NCBI RefSeq assembly: GCF_003148845.1
Contig: NZ_QGHA01000002.1
Coordinates: 148,572 to 212,571 of the forward strand
Reading direction: 5' to 3'
Origin: Mucilaginibacter oryzae
GTDB taxonomy: Bacteria > Bacteroidota > Bacteroidia > Sphingobacteriales > Sphingobacteriaceae
DNA: 64,000 nt
In this document: in pieces, positions 23,557-32,846 of the stretch
Position numbering within the stretch: the stretch's first letter is position 1
Layout of the letters: each line of letters starts with the position of its first letter
Notes under the pieces: model-generated
Seen by the model: the letters and a program-made list of their open reading frames with translations, nothing else
Database searches by the model: none
What the model was told of the DNA's origin: nothing
Position numbers and translations under genes: made by a program

Positions 23557-24282
23557 ATGAACAGTAACATCGATAAAAACGAATTCAGGAAATACGCTGT
23601 TAAACATCACCGTATTAACAGTTTATATGTAGATAAATATATTGCTGGCGTTGAACGGAGCAGTTTGCCAACAGGCATCACAACTGTACCAAGTGCCATG
23701 ACTCCTTACATCATCGAAGAACGCCAGCTGAACGTAGCCCAGATGGACGTGTTTTCGCGGCTAATGATGGACCGCATCATTTTTTTGGGTGACGCTATTT
23801 ATGATAGCATCGCAAACATTATCCAGGCTCAGTTGCTTTTCTTACAGTCGGCTGATGCCAAACGCGATATACAGATCTATATCAACTCGCCGGGTGGTTC
23901 GGTATATGCAGGTTTAGGTATTTATGATACCATGCAGTTTATCTCGAACGATGTGGCTACAATTTGTACAGGTATGGCAGCATCAATGGCAGCAGTATTG
24001 TTAGTTGCCGGTACCGAAGGAAAAAGGGCTGCTTTACCGCATGCAAGGGTAATGATTCACCAGCCATCGGGTGGTGCGCAAGGCCAGCAATCGGATATCG
24101 AGATCTCGTATCATGAGATCACTAAACTTAAAAAAGAGCTGTACCAGATCATTGCTGATCATAGCGGTGCGCCTTTCCAAAAAGTTTGGGATGCTTCGGA
24201 TCGCGATTACTGGATGATTGCCGAAGAAGCCAAAGAGTTTGGTATGGTTGACGAGATTTTAAGGGGTAATAAAGGGAAATAA
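23557..24282 (+). CDS. clpP: ATP-dependent Clp protease proteolytic subunit
   Basis: 241 residues. Serine protease subunit that forms the 14-mer chamber served by ClpX. Catalytic Ser143 (GMAASMAAV), His168 (MIHQPSGG) and the Asp in ASDRDYWM are present, with INSPGGSVYAGLGIYDTMQ ahead of them. The N-terminal 35-40 residues (KNEFRKYAVKHHRINSLYVDKYI) are longer than in E. coli and probably include a removed propeptide; Bacteroidota ClpP often has such an extension. Start chosen at ATG 23557. clpX follows after 163 nt. Confidence 0.95.
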   Translation: MNSNIDKNEFRKYAVKHHRINSLYVDKYIAGVERSSLPTGITTVPSAMTPYIIEERQLNVAQMDVFSRLMMDRIIFLGDAIYDSIANIIQAQLLFLQSADAKRDIQIYINSPGGSVYAGLGIYDTMQFISNDVATICTGMAASMAAVLLVAGTEGKRAALPHARVMIHQPSGGAQGQQSDIEISYHEITKLKKELYQIIADHSGAPFQKVWDASDRDYWMIAEEAKEFGMVDEILRGNKGK

Positions 24283-24293
24283 ATAGTCCGGAA

Positions 24294-24404
24294 GTCCGCA
24301 AGTCGGGAAGTCCGAAAGAGAGAATGAGTTTAGTCAGGAAGTCTGGAAATCCGAAAGCAATTTAAGTTTTACTTACGGACTTTCTGACTTCCCGACTTAA
24401 GGAC
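24294..24404. repeat. Imperfect inverted repeat between clpP and clpX
   Basis: Left arm 24294-24318 (GTCCGCAAGTCGGGAAGTCC...) and right arm 24380-24404 match as inverted repeats over 25 nt with about three mismatches. The interval is made of AAGTCCG/GAAATCCG words. A similar word array is at 23396-23435. It may act as a transcription attenuator or mRNA stabiliser. Confidence 0.65.
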
Positions 24405-24440
24405 TCACAATACAGACTTTTTTTTTTCATAGCAATTAAT

Positions 24441-24448
24441 TAACTTTG
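24441..24448 (+). promoter_or_regulatory. -7 promoter element of clpX
   Basis: TAACTTTG is an exact TAnnTTTG match 18 nt before ATG 24467. It covers the alternative TTG start at 24446, so the downstream ATG is the likelier start. Confidence 0.6.
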
Positions 24449-24466
24449 AGTAAGAAAACGAATCAG

Positions 24467-25705
24467 ATGAATAAAAACAGCAAGGAGATCAGGTGTTCGT
24501 TCTGCGGCGCCGGGAAACAAGATTCCCTGATGTTAATTGCGGGGCTTGACGCACATATTTGTGATAAGTGTGTGAATCAGGCTAATGAAATATTGGCTGA
24601 AGAGTTAAAGGTGCGTAAGGTAAAATCGTCGCCTTTGGCACCTGCCTTACTTAAGCCATCAGAAATGAAGGCCCACCTTGATCAGTATGTGATCGGGCAG
24701 GATGATGCTAAAAAGATCCTTTCGGTAGCGGTTTATAATCACTACAAGCGCTTAAACCAGCGTGTGGATAAGGACGAGGTAGAGATCGAAAAATCGAATA
24801 TCATTATGGTAGGCGAAACCGGTACCGGTAAAACTTTGCTTGCCAAAACCCTTGCCAAGGTATTGAATGTTCCGTTTTGCATTTGCGATGCTACGGTTTT
24901 GACCGAAGCCGGTTATGTAGGGGAGGACGTTGAAAGTATCCTTACCCGTTTACTGCAGTCTGCCGATTATGATGTAACCCTTGCCGAAAAAGGCATAGTT
25001 TACATTGATGAGGTTGATAAGATAGCCCGTAAAAGTGATAATGCCTCTATTACCCGCGACGTATCAGGCGAGGGCGTACAGCAGGCCTTATTAAAAATAT
25101 TGGAGGGTACCATGGTTAACGTACCGCCACAAGGCGGCCGTAAACACCCCGATCAAAAAATGATCACGGTAAATACCAGCAATATCCTGTTTATTTGCGG
25201 TGGGGCCTTTGATGGTATTGAGCGAAAGATAGCGAGCCGTTTGCGTACACAAACCGTAGGCTACAAACTGAAAGGTAATGACCACGAGGTAGATGTTAAA
25301 AACATGTACAAGTACATTACTCCACAGGATTTGAAATCGTTCGGTTTAATCCCGGAGTTGATTGGCCGTTTGCCGGTGTTAACTTACCTTAACCCCCTGG
25401 ATCGCGACGCGCTGCACAACATCCTTACCGAACCCAAAAATTCACTGCTGAAACAGTACAAAAAACTGTTTGAATACGAAGGTGTGAAGCTTGATTTTGA
25501 AACCGAGGTGCTTGATTTTATTGTTGATAAAGCAATGGAGTTTAAACTTGGCGCAAGGGGCTTACGTTCGATATGCGAGGCTATCATGATTGATGCGATG
25601 TTCGAGTTCCCATCTAAAAAAGATGTGAAGCGCCTGCATGTAACCCTGGAGTACGCGCACGAGAAGTTTGAAAAATCTGACCTGAAAAAGTTAAAAGTAG
25701 CTTAA
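24467..25705 (+). CDS. clpX: ATP-dependent Clp protease ATP-binding subunit ClpX
   Basis: 412 residues from ATG 24467. AAA+ unfoldase that feeds ClpP. An N-terminal zinc-binding domain (CSFCGAGK ... CDKCV, four Cys) is followed by the AAA+ module. That module has Walker [13 protein letters not shown], Walker [14 protein letters not shown], sensor and arginine-finger region ([10 protein letters not shown]), the [10 protein letters not shown] block with the ClpP-contacting loop, and the C-terminal LGARGLRSI sensor-2 motif. All key residues appear intact. It has its own promoter element, so it can be expressed apart from clpP. Confidence 0.96.
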   Translation: MNKNSKEIRCSFCGAGKQDSLMLIAGLDAHICDKCVNQANEILAEELKVRKVKSSPLAPALLKPSEMKAHLDQYVIGQDDAKKILSVAVYNHYKRLNQRVDKDEVEIEKSNIIMVGETGTGKTLLAKTLAKVLNVPFCICDATVLTEAGYVGEDVESILTRLLQSADYDVTLAEKGIVYIDEVDKIARKSDNASITRDVSGEGVQQALLKILEGTMVNVPPQGGRKHPDQKMITVNTSNILFICGGAFDGIERKIASRLRTQTVGYKLKGNDHEVDVKNMYKYITPQDLKSFGLIPELIGRLPVLTYLNPLDRDALHNILTEPKNSLLKQYKKLFEYEGVKLDFETEVLDFIVDKAMEFKLGARGLRSICEAIMIDAMFEFPSKKDVKRLHVTLEYAHEKFEKSDLKKLKVA

Positions 25706-25798
25706 CAGCAAGTATATAAGTAAACACTTATCTTTATTGAAGAATAACGCGGCCCTGGTTATGATACCGGGGTTTGCTGTATAAAAAGGAATTATATT

Positions 25799-26653
25799 AT
25801 GAACGAAGAATTAGATGTAAAGAAAGATGGAGACAACATCCCTAAAGTAAAAGAAGTACAATCTCCCGTAAAATCGGGACTGAAAACCAAGGAAGCTATT
25901 GTGGCCAACTGGTTGCCGCGTTACACCGGCAGGCCGTTGGAGGCTTTTGGCGAGTACATTATCCTTACCAATTTTTCAAAGTACATCCAGCTGTTTTCGC
26001 AGTGGAATGATGACGCGCCTATTATGGGTGTTGATAAGCCGATGCAAAGCGTAACGGCTAATGGCATTACCATCATTAACTTTGGCATGGGCAGCTCTGT
26101 AGCTGCTACGGTAATGGATCTGCTTACCGCTATCCACCCCAAAGCCGTAATATTTTTAGGTAAATGCGGTGGCCTCAAGAAGAAAAATAATGTAGGCGAC
26201 CTGATCCTGCCAATTGCCGCCATTCGTGGTGAAGGTACATCAAACGATTACTTACCGCCCGAGGTGCCCGCCCTGCCTGCGTTCGCGTTGCAAAAGGCTA
26301 TATCAACCACTATCCGCGATTACTCGCGCGATTATTGGACAGGTACCTGTTACACTACCAACCGCCGTGTTTGGGAGCACGATAAAAACTTTAAGAAATA
26401 CCTCAAAGATCTGCGTGCCATGGCAGTGGATATGGAAACCGCTACGATCTTCACCACAGGGTTCGCTAATAAGATCCCTACAGGTGCGCTGTTGCTGGTA
26501 TCAGATCAGCCAATGATTCCCGAAGGTGTAAAAACGGCCGAAAGCGATTCATCAGTTACCGAACAGTTTGTTGAAACCCACCTGCATATCGGTATCGAAT
26601 CGTTAAAGCAATTGATCAATAACGGGTTAACGGTTAAGCATCTTAAATTTTAG
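25799..26653 (+). CDS. amn: AMP nucleosidase (nucleoside phosphorylase fold)
   Basis: 284 residues. The protein carries the PNP/UDP-phosphorylase fold with NFGMGSSVAATVMDLLTAIHPKAVIFLGKCGG (phosphate/ribose pocket) and AVDMETATIFTTGF, the MET/Glu ribose-binding motif. The long first 75 residues and YTTNRRVWEHD match the short Bacteroidota form annotated as AMP nucleosidase, which splits AMP into adenine and ribose 5-phosphate. The exact substrate (AMP against other nucleosides) is known-family inference. Convergent with the macroglobulin-like gene. Confidence 0.85.
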   Translation: MNEELDVKKDGDNIPKVKEVQSPVKSGLKTKEAIVANWLPRYTGRPLEAFGEYIILTNFSKYIQLFSQWNDDAPIMGVDKPMQSVTANGITIINFGMGSSVAATVMDLLTAIHPKAVIFLGKCGGLKKKNNVGDLILPIAAIRGEGTSNDYLPPEVPALPAFALQKAISTTIRDYSRDYWTGTCYTTNRRVWEHDKNFKKYLKDLRAMAVDMETATIFTTGFANKIPTGALLLVSDQPMIPEGVKTAESDSSVTEQFVETHLHIGIESLKQLINNGLTVKHLKF

Positions 26654-26655
26654 TG

Positions 26656-26740
26656 GATGGTTGATGTTTAGTGAATGGTTCATTAGGTTGATTAGGTGAA
26701 TGGTTAGCAAAACCACTCACTCAATCAACTACTCACCACT
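26656..26740. repeat. Imperfect inverted repeat between convergent genes
   Basis: A G/T-rich arm (GGTTGATTAGGTGAATGG words) is followed by a C/A-rich arm (CCACTCACTCAATCAAC). They can fold back on each other and could terminate transcription from both sides. Confidence 0.45.
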
Positions 26741-26755
26741 CACCCAAACAATGAC

Positions 26756-29700
26756 TTAATGACCCACTGACCCAATGACCACACTCTTCATCCCCTCCCT
26801 GCCGTAAAATACCGGGAAATACATCATTTCGGCTTTAGCCGGGTTAAGGGTGTATTTGCCGTTGTAACGGGGGATGAGGTTTATGGTGAAAGTATATTTG
26901 CCCTGTGTTAGTTTGCGGCAAAATATACTCACCTTCTCTTTAAAATACTCCCGGTGAACCTCGTTGTTGGTCCACGTTTGCTCTTTGCCCTCGTAAGAGC
27001 AGCCTGCAGGGATAGGGATTTCTACCATTACAAAATCGGCATCACCGCGGGCTGTTACTTCGGCTTTGAGTTGTATTTTTTCTCCGCCTTTAAGGGTGGT
27101 TATTGTTTTGCCCTCACGCTCAAACCAGGTATTTACGGTAAAATCTTTACTTACCTTTTCGGGTTTACTGTTCCTGTACTGCTGGTATCCGGTTATGTAA
27201 ACGGGCAAACCACCCGTTTTGCTAACGCTGATCTGTTTATCAGTTAACGTAGCCGAGTAAGGGAATTGACTGACGGTTTTTGTTTCCGCCCCGGCAATAG
27301 TAATTTGCGACGGTTTTACCTGTTTGTTGTTGATCAGCATGTCTGGCAGGATGGTTTCGAGTATCAAAGCCGATTCGTAAGTGTTGCGCCATTCTCCGAG
27401 GCGGCGCTGTTCAAGAAAGTAGCTGCGGATTTTAGCCAATAAATCCGGACGATGGCCATCATTTTTGATGATGCGATACGCAAGCACACTAAGTTGTATG
27501 GAGTTATCAAAAAATCTGTAAGCGTTTTCGCCCCAGTACACATTGCCGAACATGGTGTGTTTGGCTGCCGCGAGCAAACTATCCATGTTAATCTTTAAAC
27601 CAGCTTCCTGGCGCAGCAGCATCGTCCGTAGTTGATCATATCCTGATGGTTTATAGTCAGGATTACGTTTGGCTTTGGCCTGCTCCGTTTCAATGATACC
27701 TATATAACGCCGGTAGTCGGCCTTTGCGCCAAGTTTTTGCAGCAAGCGGGCGCACATTATTTTATCCTGCCCTTTGTACCTTTCCATTTCAAAAATAAGA
27801 TAGTCTGCCAGTTTTTGCTTGTCCAGGTCAATCTGGTAACCCTCCTGCCCGGCATCTAAAAGAGCCTCAACCACATGCAGGCTTATCCAAAGCTCGTCGT
27901 TACTCTCTTTCCACCAGCCCCACAGGCCGTTGGCCTTGCGGTTTTCTTTCAGCTTCTTAATTACTTCCTGTACATTTTTACCATATTTAAAATCCTCACC
28001 TAAAAACTTTTTAATGTGCCTTTCCATAATTAAGCCTTTAAGTTTCGACGCTAATTGTTCGTTGCACAGGTATTTGTATTCGCGCAGTTTACGGGTTTCT
28101 TCGGCCAGTACGGGTAGCGCCGAGGCTTCGGCCCTAAAGGTAACCGGGCCTAAACCAGGATCAAATTTTAAAGTAACGGTGGTATCCCGGTCAAGGGCTT
28201 CAAATGAGCCTTTAGTTTCCATCGTACCTTGCGGCATCAACGGGATCTTGCGTTGTTCGCCATCAAAATAGCTGTTATCGCGCTTAATGGTGTATTCAAA
28301 GGTTAGGCTGTCGGCAGAGGAATTAGTGGCAGAAGCAGTTGCAGCTGGCTGGGTAGTTGCAGTTATTTTAAGCGTGTCTATTTTGGAATTTTTAACCTCC
28401 ATCTCGTCCTGTTTAAGTTGCTGCCCGTTATATTTAAAAGTGCGGGTAAGTTTTGCCGGGGTGTTATTGTAGTTCATTACCTTGCCTATCAGGTTCATTT
28501 CATCGCCGGCTATGGCAAATTGCGGCGCGATGAAGTTGGCGCTTAATGGTTTATAGGCTTTAATATTGCTTTCGTTAAAACCAGTTTGTTTGTTGCCGTT
28601 TATGCCGATAATAAAAGTACGCCAGTTGGTGATGTCATCCGGGTAGGTAACCGTAAAACTCGCCTTGCCCTGTTCATCGGTGGTAAGCTTAGGTTGCCAG
28701 TAGGCATAATCCGAAAAGTTTTTGCGTAGTGTTTGGTTGCCAGTACTTTGTGTGCTGTCGGCTTTAGCCCCTGTTAATCCCGGTTTGCCTTTGGTGCGGA
28801 TCACGATAACGCCGTTTGCCCCCCGCGAGCCGTAGATGGCGGTCGCTGCGGCATCCTTCAAAATGCTCATTTCGGCAATATCATCTTTGTTTACATCCCC
28901 GAGTTTATCTAGAATCTCGCCGTCAACCACAATTAGCGGCTGAGCGCCACCCAATGAATTGGAACCCCTGATCATAATTTGGGCCGCTGCGCCCACGTTA
29001 CCATCCGATACCTGGAGCCCGGTAACTCTGCCTGCTAAGATATTACTAACAGATCCCGTCATGGCTGACTTACGTTGTCCGCCGTATCCTACAACCACAA
29101 CCTCCTGTAAGGATTTTGAACTCTCTTTTAAAGCTACTTTGATGTTTGATCCCGGATTAATATTAAACTCTTGTGTATCAAAGCCTATAAAGCTGATAAC
29201 CAATTTGCCGCTTTTAGGTACTTTCAGGCTAAAATGCCCCCGCATATCTGTGGTGGTACCAATAGGTGATCCTTTTACCTTTACAGATACTCCCGGTAAA
29301 GGCTGTTTGTCGCCAACGGCGGTTACAGTGCCGCTCATCCCATCCATAAATATTTCGGTGTCGAGGTATTTTTCGTTAAAGGCTTCTTTAATTTTGAGGG
29401 CGTCGTTTACAATTTCCCCGTCGTTGTTGTTGTATGCTGATTGGCGGTTGTCTATAATATCGCCAATTTTAATACTCACCGAATCTTTGGCATGCGTTGG
29501 CGATACGTCAAAATTATAATAATTGATACCTCCGGTTTTTACGGCTACATTTTCTTTGATGTCATAGGTATCGCCCTTTAATAAAAACAAAAATCTGTAT
29601 TTGCCCGCCTGCAGCCGGTCGATATAGACCGTACTGCCGGGGTAAATCAGCATAAAATCAGGATCGTCATATTTGTAAACAATCACGTTTTTAACCAGCA

Positions 29701-32641
29701 GCGCTTTTCCTTTTGGTTGGCTGATACTTATTTGTAACCTGCCTGTTTCACCTGCAATTTGTGGGTTGTTAAAAAGCTGCTGGCTATATCTCCGTAAATC
29801 AAGATACTGCTGCCATATGTTTTCGGCTTCGGGTTGGGTGAGTACCTGTTGGGTATAATCATCATAAATGCCTTTATAGGATGACAGAACCCGGTTGAAC
29901 GCGGTTGGGATGCTTTTTTGTTTCAACAAGCCGGGCGCAAACAGGTATGAGTATCCTGATTCTGTTTCAAAGTATCTTGGTTTCTCGCCCTGCACATTTA
30001 GTGCGGCAAAGCTGTCTGCAAACGGACCAACAAGCACATCGTTATTTGCATAGTTGTAATTGGGATTGGGATTAATCATGTACAGTGTATTTCCCTGGTT
30101 TAAAAGCGCCATTTTCCACCCAAAATTGTTTACTACGGTAATCAGGTAACGATTAATCAGGCTGCTTTCATAATCGGTCAACGTGTCCGAAACACGTGTA
30201 AACTGCGCGTTATCGGCATTGAGGCTGAAAATCAACTTTTTCGATTTTTCAACCATTATGCTGTCTACCCAAATATTCTGGTGACTGGTACGAAACCTGA
30301 ACGCGTGTTTGCCCGGGGTTACAGCAAAGCTGTAGCGTTTTAATTGCTGGGTTTGGTCAAAATAAACCGGGCGGTTATCAATATAAAGGATATGAACAGG
30401 TATTACATCGCCGTTTTTTACAATGAATGGGGCAACCTGCGTGGTGGTATCCTGTTTAGGGGCTTCTTCTACCTGATATATTTTGTCTGGATGGGTAAAA
30501 CGGTAGTAGCTGATACTATCCAGGCCAATCTCGGTGCTCCACCGTTTCCAGTTAAGTTCAAGTAACCCGCTGCTCCGTATTTCTTCTGTTTTGTAAGGTT
30601 GCTTTTGTTTACGGTAGCGAAACCCTTCGCCCAGGTAAGGCACATAAGGAATTTTATAATCTGCAAACTTGCTGGTCATGCTCCAGGCGGTTAAATCTGT
30701 ACCGGGCACGGGTTTGCCTTTGTTGTCGGTAACTACAATATCTGTTTTGGCCTGCTGGCCGGGATAAACACTTACAGGTTGCCGCACATTAATGGTAAGC
30801 AGCTTATCCCTGTAAATAACGTCGGTGGCTTCGGTTTTACTTTCGCCCGCCCATATGTAGTGTACCTGGAAGTTAACAATTTTTTGCTCGCGGTAAGCCT
30901 TGCGATAAACCAGGCTGTCGGCGTTACCGGCATCTATAAGTTTATCGCCGCCAAATACCGAGTACCAGAAATGAAGGTGCCGTGGATTGTTAACGGTAAC
31001 AAACAATGAATCTGCCGTGCGGTAGCCGGAAAGCGATATATCAGGTGTGTTTTCTTTAAGATCAAGACCAGCATAGGCGCTGTCGGCCTCTATATTGTAA
31101 CTAACCGCGTAAGGGTTGATCATAATTTTGGCGGGCAGCATCATTTTGGTTTTGGATAGCGTGTCATTGCCGGCATCAAGGGCGCTTATAACAGCTGGCG
31201 CTTTAGCTTCCTTTCCGTTTACGTAATAGGCAGCAATCAGCGTATCCGCGTTTAATTTTGCGGTAATATGGAAGGGTCTGTATGTGAAATTCATATCATC
31301 CTGGCTTGACGAGCGGCTTTCATTATTACTGTTTAAAAATTCGGCGTTGATAGCGTAGTTAATATCAGCTTTCGGAAAAATTGAATCGGGGATAGTCAGT
31401 TTTGTTTCGCCTACTGGGTCAAGCTGCAGCTCATGTTTCCAGAGCAAATCAGGCACAAAGGTGTATTTTTGCTGGCGGTTGCCGGTACGCGTTGTGTTGA
31501 GCGTGATGCTGACCCGTCCGTCGGTAACCGGGAGGTTATTTTCGTCAACTGCTTTTAAATACAGCGTTGCAGGGGCGCCGGGCCAATGTTCTTTTCTATC
31601 AACCCGGGTGGTGAAGTTTATTGATTTCAGTTCATACTCTTCGTACTTAAATTCGCCGCTCAGGTAAACTTTACGTTTGCTCAAAAAAGCGCGGTCGTCA
31701 TCGCCTTTGTAATCATCAAGCTTGTATTTTTCGGCATAGAGATCTTCGAGCGTGATGGTATAATCTTCATCCAGCGATAGGTCGAGGCTGTCAGCCAGCG
31801 GGATACTATATTCAAAAGCCCCGTCGCGATAGCTGTTTACCTTGCCGATGATCTTGCCGTCATCATCGTGTCGCTCTTTAAGCCGCACCAGGAGCTGCTT
31901 TGCTTTTATGGGCTGCCGAGATTTGTTAAGTATAAATGCCTTGAATTTTACGGTATCATGCGGTTTGTAAATAGCTTTATTAAATACAATAAAGCCTTCG
32001 TATTTGGATGGCTGGTAATAGTTGCTATGCTTTTTGAACAGATTTTTAAAACGCCGCCAGGTAGCTTTAACAAAGCTCATTTTATAGTATGGGTTGTAGC
32101 GCTGGTAAGGCTGCTGTTGTTTAATGAGGTAGTAATTGCTAACGCCCGCGTAATCAATTTTAAGTATGGAATCTTTTTTTGAAGGATGGCTGATGTACAA
32201 CCCGTTTTGTGCATTATAGGGGATCAGGACGTTATTAAATTGGGCGATGGCGTTGTTGATTGCGTTCCCTTGTTTATCTGCCAATACAAACCTGAGATCA
32301 TAATTATTGGCAAGGATTTTCAAATTGGCCGACCGGTTTTCGATAAGCGAATACTCCAGTTTATTTCGCTTTGCCACAATCTTCATGTAGTTTCCTGCCG
32401 GAAGCGTGTTTTTCCAAGAGTCATCGGTTTTAAATGAATCGATAGGGTTTTGCAGTATTTTTTCGTCGGGTTTTTTGTTGGGATACCTGTAAAACTTTAA
32501 AACGTCATTGTTGGTTATTTTATATATGTAGGTATAATAACTGCTTTGCCTGCCTGGCGTTAAAGGTTTTTGGGCGTAAGCGACGCACGCGAAAAATAAA
32601 AACAGTACAGGTAGCAGTTTTTTTGTGATTTTTAATAGCAT
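26756..32641 (-). CDS. Alpha-2-macroglobulin-like protein with inserted carboxypeptidase-regulatory and TonB-plug domains
   Basis: 1961 residues with signal peptide MLLKITKKLLPVLFLFFACVAYA-Q. The N-terminal 1000 residues are macroglobulin (MG2-type) beta domains (YEGFIVFNKAIYKPHDTVKFKAFI; ATLYLKAVDENNLPVTDGRVSI). At about 1102-1180 a carboxypeptidase-regulatory-like domain appears (MSGTVTAVGDKQPLPGVSVK). A SusC-type plug follows to about 1280 (LQEVVVVGYGGQRKSAMTGS, IMIRGSNSLGG, ILKDAAATAIYGSRGANGVI). Then the A2M block (TNWRTFIIGINGN) and the helical domain with a thioester-type CxEQ (Cys1526-Gln1529 in YLCNEQ). There is no beta-barrel. Likely a periplasmic or surface envelope-defence or transport-linked protein; the role of the plug is unknown. 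Confidence 0.88.
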   Translation of the reverse strand: MLLKITKKLLPVLFLFFACVAYAQKPLTPGRQSSYYTYIYKITNNDVLKFYRYPNKKPDEKILQNPIDSFKTDDSWKNTLPAGNYMKIVAKRNKLEYSLIENRSANLKILANNYDLRFVLADKQGNAINNAIAQFNNVLIPYNAQNGLYISHPSKKDSILKIDYAGVSNYYLIKQQQPYQRYNPYYKMSFVKATWRRFKNLFKKHSNYYQPSKYEGFIVFNKAIYKPHDTVKFKAFILNKSRQPIKAKQLLVRLKERHDDDGKIIGKVNSYRDGAFEYSIPLADSLDLSLDEDYTITLEDLYAEKYKLDDYKGDDDRAFLSKRKVYLSGEFKYEEYELKSINFTTRVDRKEHWPGAPATLYLKAVDENNLPVTDGRVSITLNTTRTGNRQQKYTFVPDLLWKHELQLDPVGETKLTIPDSIFPKADINYAINAEFLNSNNESRSSSQDDMNFTYRPFHITAKLNADTLIAAYYVNGKEAKAPAVISALDAGNDTLSKTKMMLPAKIMINPYAVSYNIEADSAYAGLDLKENTPDISLSGYRTADSLFVTVNNPRHLHFWYSVFGGDKLIDAGNADSLVYRKAYREQKIVNFQVHYIWAGESKTEATDVIYRDKLLTINVRQPVSVYPGQQAKTDIVVTDNKGKPVPGTDLTAWSMTSKFADYKIPYVPYLGEGFRYRKQKQPYKTEEIRSSGLLELNWKRWSTEIGLDSISYYRFTHPDKIYQVEEAPKQDTTTQVAPFIVKNGDVIPVHILYIDNRPVYFDQTQQLKRYSFAVTPGKHAFRFRTSHQNIWVDSIMVEKSKKLIFSLNADNAQFTRVSDTLTDYESSLINRYLITVVNNFGWKMALLNQGNTLYMINPNPNYNYANNDVLVGPFADSFAALNVQGEKPRYFETESGYSYLFAPGLLKQKSIPTAFNRVLSSYKGIYDDYTQQVLTQPEAENIWQQYLDLRRYSQQLFNNPQIAGETGRLQISISQPKGKALLVKNVIVYKYDDPDFMLIYPGSTVYIDRLQAGKYRFLFLLKGDTYDIKENVAVKTGGINYYNFDVSPTHAKDSVSIKIGDIIDNRQSAYNNNDGEIVNDALKIKEAFNEKYLDTEIFMDGMSGTVTAVGDKQPLPGVSVKVKGSPIGTTTDMRGHFSLKVPKSGKLVISFIGFDTQEFNINPGSNIKVALKESSKSLQEVVVVGYGGQRKSAMTGSVSNILAGRVTGLQVSDGNVGAAAQIMIRGSNSLGGAQPLIVVDGEILDKLGDVNKDDIAEMSILKDAAATAIYGSRGANGVIVIRTKGKPGLTGAKADSTQSTGNQTLRKNFSDYAYWQPKLTTDEQGKASFTVTYPDDITNWRTFIIGINGNKQTGFNESNIKAYKPLSANFIAPQFAIAGDEMNLIGKVMNYNNTPAKLTRTFKYNGQQLKQDEMEVKNSKIDTLKITATTQPAATASATNSSADSLTFEYTIKRDNSYFDGEQRKIPLMPQGTMETKGSFEALDRDTTVTLKFDPGLGPVTFRAEASALPVLAEETRKLREYKYLCNEQLASKLKGLIMERHIKKFLGEDFKYGKNVQEVIKKLKENRKANGLWGWWKESNDELWISLHVVEALLDAGQEGYQIDLDKQKLADYLIFEMERYKGQDKIMCARLLQKLGAKADYRRYIGIIETEQAKAKRNPDYKPSGYDQLRTMLLRQEAGLKINMDSLLAAAKHTMFGNVYWGENAYRFFDNSIQLSVLAYRIIKNDGHRPDLLAKIRSYFLEQRRLGEWRNTYESALILETILPDMLINNKQVKPSQITIAGAETKTVSQFPYSATLTDKQISVSKTGGLPVYITGYQQYRNSKPEKVSKDFTVNTWFEREGKTITTLKGGEKIQLKAEVTARGDADFVMVEIPIPAGCSYEGKEQTWTNNEVHREYFKEKVSIFCRKLTQGKYTFTINLIPRYNGKYTLNPAKAEMMYFPVFYGREGMKSVVIGSVGH

Positions 32642-32846
32642 AGGTATTGTCTTATATGGTAATATAATCTTTTTGCTTTAAGTCTCAAGTTCTAAGTTGA
32701 AATGCTACCCCCAACTCCTGACTTAATACTTCTAACTTCAATAAGATGCAGATGTATTTACTATTCCATAAAAGAAATATCATTTAAGAAACTTATTTTT
32801 GAGCCGTAACCCTGCTTTATATACCGGGTTAGTAGAGATTTGAATT

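Noticed and set aside
28959-29519. 186-codon plus-strand frame
   Set aside because: Antisense to the macroglobulin-like gene; composition is that of a shadow frame.
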